From NCBI GenBank assembly GCA_030594905.1, contig JAUVEF010000034.1, forward strand, positions 1 through 9,026: a stretch of 9,026 nucleotides of DNA. Direction: 5' to 3'. Source of the DNA: Methanosarcinales archaeon. GTDB lineage: Archaea > Halobacteriota > Methanosarcinia > Methanosarcinales > Methanogasteraceae. The stretch's first letter is position 1, and every line of letters begins with the position of its first letter. The notes below the pieces were generated by a model, which was given only the letters and a program-made list of their open reading frames with translations, made no database searches and had not been told where the DNA came from. A program made the translations under genes and the position numbers. Below are positions 6,999 to 9,026 of the stretch, one piece after another.

Positions 6999-7829
6999 AT
7001 GATTTCGGGAATCGATTCGTATGAGGGGGTCAAGGACGAATTGAAGTTCTTGACAACGTCTGGCGTCCGCATCAAGCTGCTAATCAGTCTGAATAAAGAA
7101 AGCATGACTATGGACCAATTCAGGGACGAGTTTGGTTATCGAACTTCCACCATCTTGCCGGTGCTTGCTGAGCTAAAGTCGAAGGATATGATATACAAAG
7201 ATGACCGGCAATACGGTGTAACACCGTATGGGAAGCTAATCTCATCGAAGCTGATCGATTTCGTTGAGACGCTGCACATGTTCAAAACACAGGAACAGTT
7301 CTGGAAGAATCACGAAACTCATGTGATCCCTGATCTGTTTTTCAGGAATATTGGATCTTTGGGCAGGTCTACTATCATAGAGGATATGCCTGCAGACCTT
7401 TTTGCGACGCACAGGCATTTTACAGAACTGCTCGGGGAATGTGATGTTGTAAATGGGGTATCCCCATTCATACATCCGGATTTTCCAGATCTGTTCAAAG
7501 TATTCGTCGAGAGCGGGGCGGCAGTGCGTCTTGTAGTGACGTGTCCTGTGCTGAAACTGATGAGTGATCGACATAAGGATGTGTTGCAACGTGTTGCAAA
7601 CATGCCAAACTTCAGTATGAGGGTGATAGATGAGGATGTGCGGGTTGCGTTTACAGTGACTGAGAAGCTTCTATCAATTGGATTTTTCAGACCGGATGGT
7701 ACGTATGATTACGGCATGGATCTCGTCAGTGAAGATACTGCCGCAATCGGGTGGGGAAACGCACTATTCGAGTATTACTGGAACCAATCCGCGGACATCA
7801 TGGAACAGGATTGTACGCAACTCCAGTGA
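6999..7829 (+). CDS. winged-helix transcriptional regulator with FilR1-type (DUF1724) domain
   Basis: Predicted DNA-binding regulator of 276 residues. A winged-helix domain occupies about 15-80. Its recognition-helix region is around 47-62 (YRTSTILPVLAELKSKDM), followed by a wing ending in GVTPYGKLI. A linker leads into the FilR1 middle domain (about 120-245; formerly DUF1724), recognisable by the RSTIIEDM-type entry, the VFVESGAAVRLVVTCPVL strand-helix-strand and LLSIGFFRPDGTYD. The C-terminal WGNALFEYYWNQS helix is also usual. The domain is named after FilR1 of Methanothrix, a response regulator-like protein linked to methanogenesis control. Family members are abundant in methanogens and relatives and most are uncharacterised, so the targets here are unknown. 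No Shine-Dalgarno precedes ATG 6999. The gene could control its own promoter or the UbiA-like gene, but only adjacency suggests this. Confidence 0.88.
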   Translation: MISGIDSYEGVKDELKFLTTSGVRIKLLISLNKESMTMDQFRDEFGYRTSTILPVLAELKSKDMIYKDDRQYGVTPYGKLISSKLIDFVETLHMFKTQEQFWKNHETHVIPDLFFRNIGSLGRSTIIEDMPADLFATHRHFTELLGECDVVNGVSPFIHPDFPDLFKVFVESGAAVRLVVTCPVLKLMSDRHKDVLQRVANMPNFSMRVIDEDVRVAFTVTEKLLSIGFFRPDGTYDYGMDLVSEDTAAIGWGNALFEYYWNQSADIMEQDCTQLQ

Positions 7830-7950
7830 TTGGTCGATCAGCGAAAAGATTTATTCTTCCGGTTGCTTTTCCCCATAAAGTATGGGTGTAACTGGATATA
7901 AAATGTAATATATCACTGATATTTTGTATGTACCACTATCCTCTTGTATC

Positions 7951-7980
7951 CATCTCGTGAAATCTCGCGGTTTTTCCGCC
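7951..7980 (+). repeat. degenerate TCGTG direct repeat, copy 2, with small hairpin
   Basis: CATCTCGTGA and AATCTCGCGG followed by TTTTT match the arrangement of 158-181 with few changes. The tail GCGG-TTTTT-CCGC (7967-7979) can form a 4-bp hairpin, which the first copy lacks. Confidence 0.5.
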
Positions 7981-8016
7981 TTAGCTAAAGGGATTGCCAG
8001 AAAATGACATGTTAAA

Positions 8017-8080
8017 ATTCGTGTCATTCGTGATAAAATCGTCAGAATAGACCACGAATATGCAAATCGCATGAATGTCA
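8017..8080. repeat. ATTCGTG repeat with partial inverted partner
   Basis: ATTCGTGTCATTCGTG at 8017-8032 consists of two direct ATTCGTG units. CACGAAT at 8053-8059 is the exact reverse complement of one unit, and GCATGAAT at 8069-8076 is a weaker second one. The whole could be an eroded inverted-repeat element. Confidence 0.4.
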
Positions 8081-8197
8081 TGGATGTAGGGTACCACCAG
8101 ATAACTTTGATAGTACTTACTCGTGCATGTACTTTTGCTATTTTACTATTCGGTGCGCGCTAAACACCTGCGAGAGATGTGATTTATGTGTTAAGCC

Positions 8198-8543
8198 CTA
8201 CTGCTTATTCTTATTGCTATGTCTATATCTGATAACTCGCACCTTTTCCAGTGTAATCAAACCACCGCTTACGACTTCATCGAGAAACGGCAGCAGTTTG
8301 TTGAGATTTTCTTCCGTATCGACCAGTTCAACAACAACAGGCAAATCTTCAGAAAGACGTAGCAGCTTTGCCGTATGTACTCGACTCGCTGCTCCAAAAC
8401 CCATTATTCCCTTGGTAACGGTTGCTCCGGCAAGATGCAGTCCTCTTGCCGCAAGTACGATCTGTTCGTAGAGTGGTTTTTCCTTGTAGCGATCCGCCTC
8501 TCCAATGAAAATTCTTAATAACAGCCATTTCAGGCAATTTCAT
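8198..8543 (-). CDS. DUF190-family protein, apparent +1 frameshift near the 5' end
   Basis: DUF190 proteins are small (about 110 residues), have a ferredoxin-like fold resembling PII signalling proteins, and are often encoded beside crcB. Their role is not established. Here ATG 8543 has a strong Shine-Dalgarno (AGGAGG, about 8563-8558), lies four bases after the crcB stop, and reads MKLPEM, the expected N-terminus. From about 8524 the family sequence continues in another frame: LLLRIFIGEADRYKEKPLYE, then an internal Met at 8404 and MGFGAASRVHTAKLLRLSED, through LPVVVELVD and GLITLEKVRVIRY to the TAG at 8198. Joining the frames needs removal of one base and gives about 114 residues, full length for the family. 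The downstream frame has a TGA at 8542-8540 and no normal start before 8404, so an unbroken product would lose the first 46 residues. Assembly error, recent inactivation or frameshifting are all possible. Confidence 0.8.
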
Positions 8544-8547
8544 TGTA

Positions 8548-8943
8548 TCACAACCTCCTACTTATAAAAATCATTAAATATTTTGAAGCGATGAAGCCAG
8601 TTAGGACCAATGCGATACCCAAAACATTGGTGATCAAAACATTCGCCAATGCGAGTTTGATTTCACCATCGCGAAATAAGCTGAAGGTCTCCAGACCATA
8701 AGTTGAAAACGTTGTGAACGAGCCAAGGATTCCGATAAACGCGAACGTCCGGAAATCGGAAGAGATGGTAGTTTTTTCAGATAATCCCCAGAGAATACCG
8801 ATCGTAAAAGCACCGAGGAGATTTACGCATAAAGTGCCCCATGGAAAACCACTGCCCAGGTATTTGTAAGCCACACCTGATAAAGCATATCTAAGTAGAG
8901 CGCCGATGGCACCCCCGATAGCGATGAATAAAAGCTTTGACAT
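8548..8943 (-). CDS. crcB: CrcB/Fluc fluoride ion channel
   Basis: This small membrane protein lets toxic fluoride leave the cell. Fluc channels act as antiparallel dimers. The 131 residues are normal for the single-domain form and contain four hydrophobic helices. Family signatures are GGAIGALLRY (10-19), PWGTLCVNLLGAFTIG (34-49, with the conserved N41), and GSFTTFSTYGLE (74-85, with the phenylalanines F76 and F79 and the TTFST break that binds the structural Na+). ATG 8943 follows GGAG at 8954-8951 with a 7-base spacer. It forms a pair with the DUF190 gene, whose Shine-Dalgarno lies in the last crcB codons. No fluoride riboswitch is visible in the short leader. Confidence 0.95.
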   Translation of the reverse strand: MSKLLFIAIGGAIGALLRYALSGVAYKYLGSGFPWGTLCVNLLGAFTIGILWGLSEKTTISSDFRTFAFIGILGSFTTFSTYGLETFSLFRDGEIKLALANVLITNVLGIALVLTGFIASKYLMIFISRRL

Positions 8944-8994
8944 CGATTTTCTCCATTTTAAGTCTTTTGGTATGGCAAATTACCGCACCTACGA

Positions 8995-9002
8995 TTTTAA
9001 TG
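8995..9002 (-). promoter_or_regulatory. TATA-like element of crcB-DUF190
   Basis: On the minus strand ATTAAAAT (about 9002-8995) could be the TATA box. Initiation near 8971 would give a leader of about 28 bases, consistent with the Shine-Dalgarno at 8954-8951. The A5 run just upstream (minus strand, about 9010-9006) could form part of the BRE. Confidence 0.4.
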
Positions 9003-9026
9003 ATCTTTTTCGGGGCGGGAGAATTG

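Larger units (their letters stand above)
7830..8197. other. convergent intergenic region with degenerate repeats
   Basis: This 368-base gap lies between the convergent regulator and DUF190 genes. I see no gene. The minus-strand frame at 7851-8081 runs through the TCGTG repeats and resembles no family. The region holds two repeat elements (7951-7980 and 8017-8080) and an imperfect inverted repeat at about 8163-8192 just downstream of the DUF190 stop. T-rich stretches near 8128-8150 could end plus-strand transcription. Confidence 0.6.

Noticed and set aside
7851..8081. 76-codon minus-strand reading frame
   Set aside because: It runs through the TCGTG repeats, has no Shine-Dalgarno that I can see, and resembles no protein family.
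8944..9026. Possible fluoride riboswitch upstream of crcB
   Set aside because: A small hairpin (GGT...ACC with inner GG/CC) is possible, but I cannot fit the crcB-motif consensus, and the inferred leader of about 28 bases is too short for the aptamer.

Overview
The window looks archaeal and most likely comes from a euryarchaeon of the methanogen/alkane-oxidiser/Archaeoglobi part of the tree. It has class III signal peptides on archaellins, TATA-box promoters with short or absent leaders, GAGGTGA-type ribosome binding sites, a poly-T terminator, and a winged-helix regulator with a FilR1-type (DUF1724) domain. The exact lineage cannot be fixed from the sequence alone.

Layout from left to right. 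Positions 1-560 hold no gene I can support. A type I membrane protein of unknown function, rich in N-glycosylation sequons, lies on the minus strand (561-1298). Next comes a minus-strand operon of four tandem archaellin genes (5761 down to 1519, transcribed right to left). It has a TATA promoter near 5853, the Shine-Dalgarno of each following gene overlaps the stop codon of the gene before it, and a T7 tract follows the last gene. The four paralogues share a nearly invariant N-terminal filament-core helix and a conserved C-terminal block, but differ in a central, presumably surface-exposed region. The shared blocks form a mosaic that suggests gene conversion. No archaellum motor or export genes (arlC-J) follow within the window.

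Divergent from the archaellins, on the plus strand, are a UbiA-family membrane prenyltransferase (about 6101-6925) and a winged-helix FilR1-domain transcriptional regulator (6999-7829), each with its own TATA-like element. After a 370-base gap with degenerate TCGTG repeats, a minus-strand pair encodes a CrcB/Fluc fluoride channel (8548-8943) and a DUF190-family protein (8198-8543). The DUF190 reading frame is broken by an apparent +1 frameshift a few codons after a well-formed start.

Functionally there are three separate units: archaellum filament diversity, a lipid prenyltransferase plus regulator whose link is only proximity, and fluoride resistance. I saw no clearly novel system. The points most worth a second look are the mosaic archaellin array, the unrecognised glycosylation-rich membrane protein next to it, the two apparent 5' frame problems (ubiA-like gene and DUF190), and the dispersed TCGTG repeats, one of which may have contributed coding sequence to the membrane protein.
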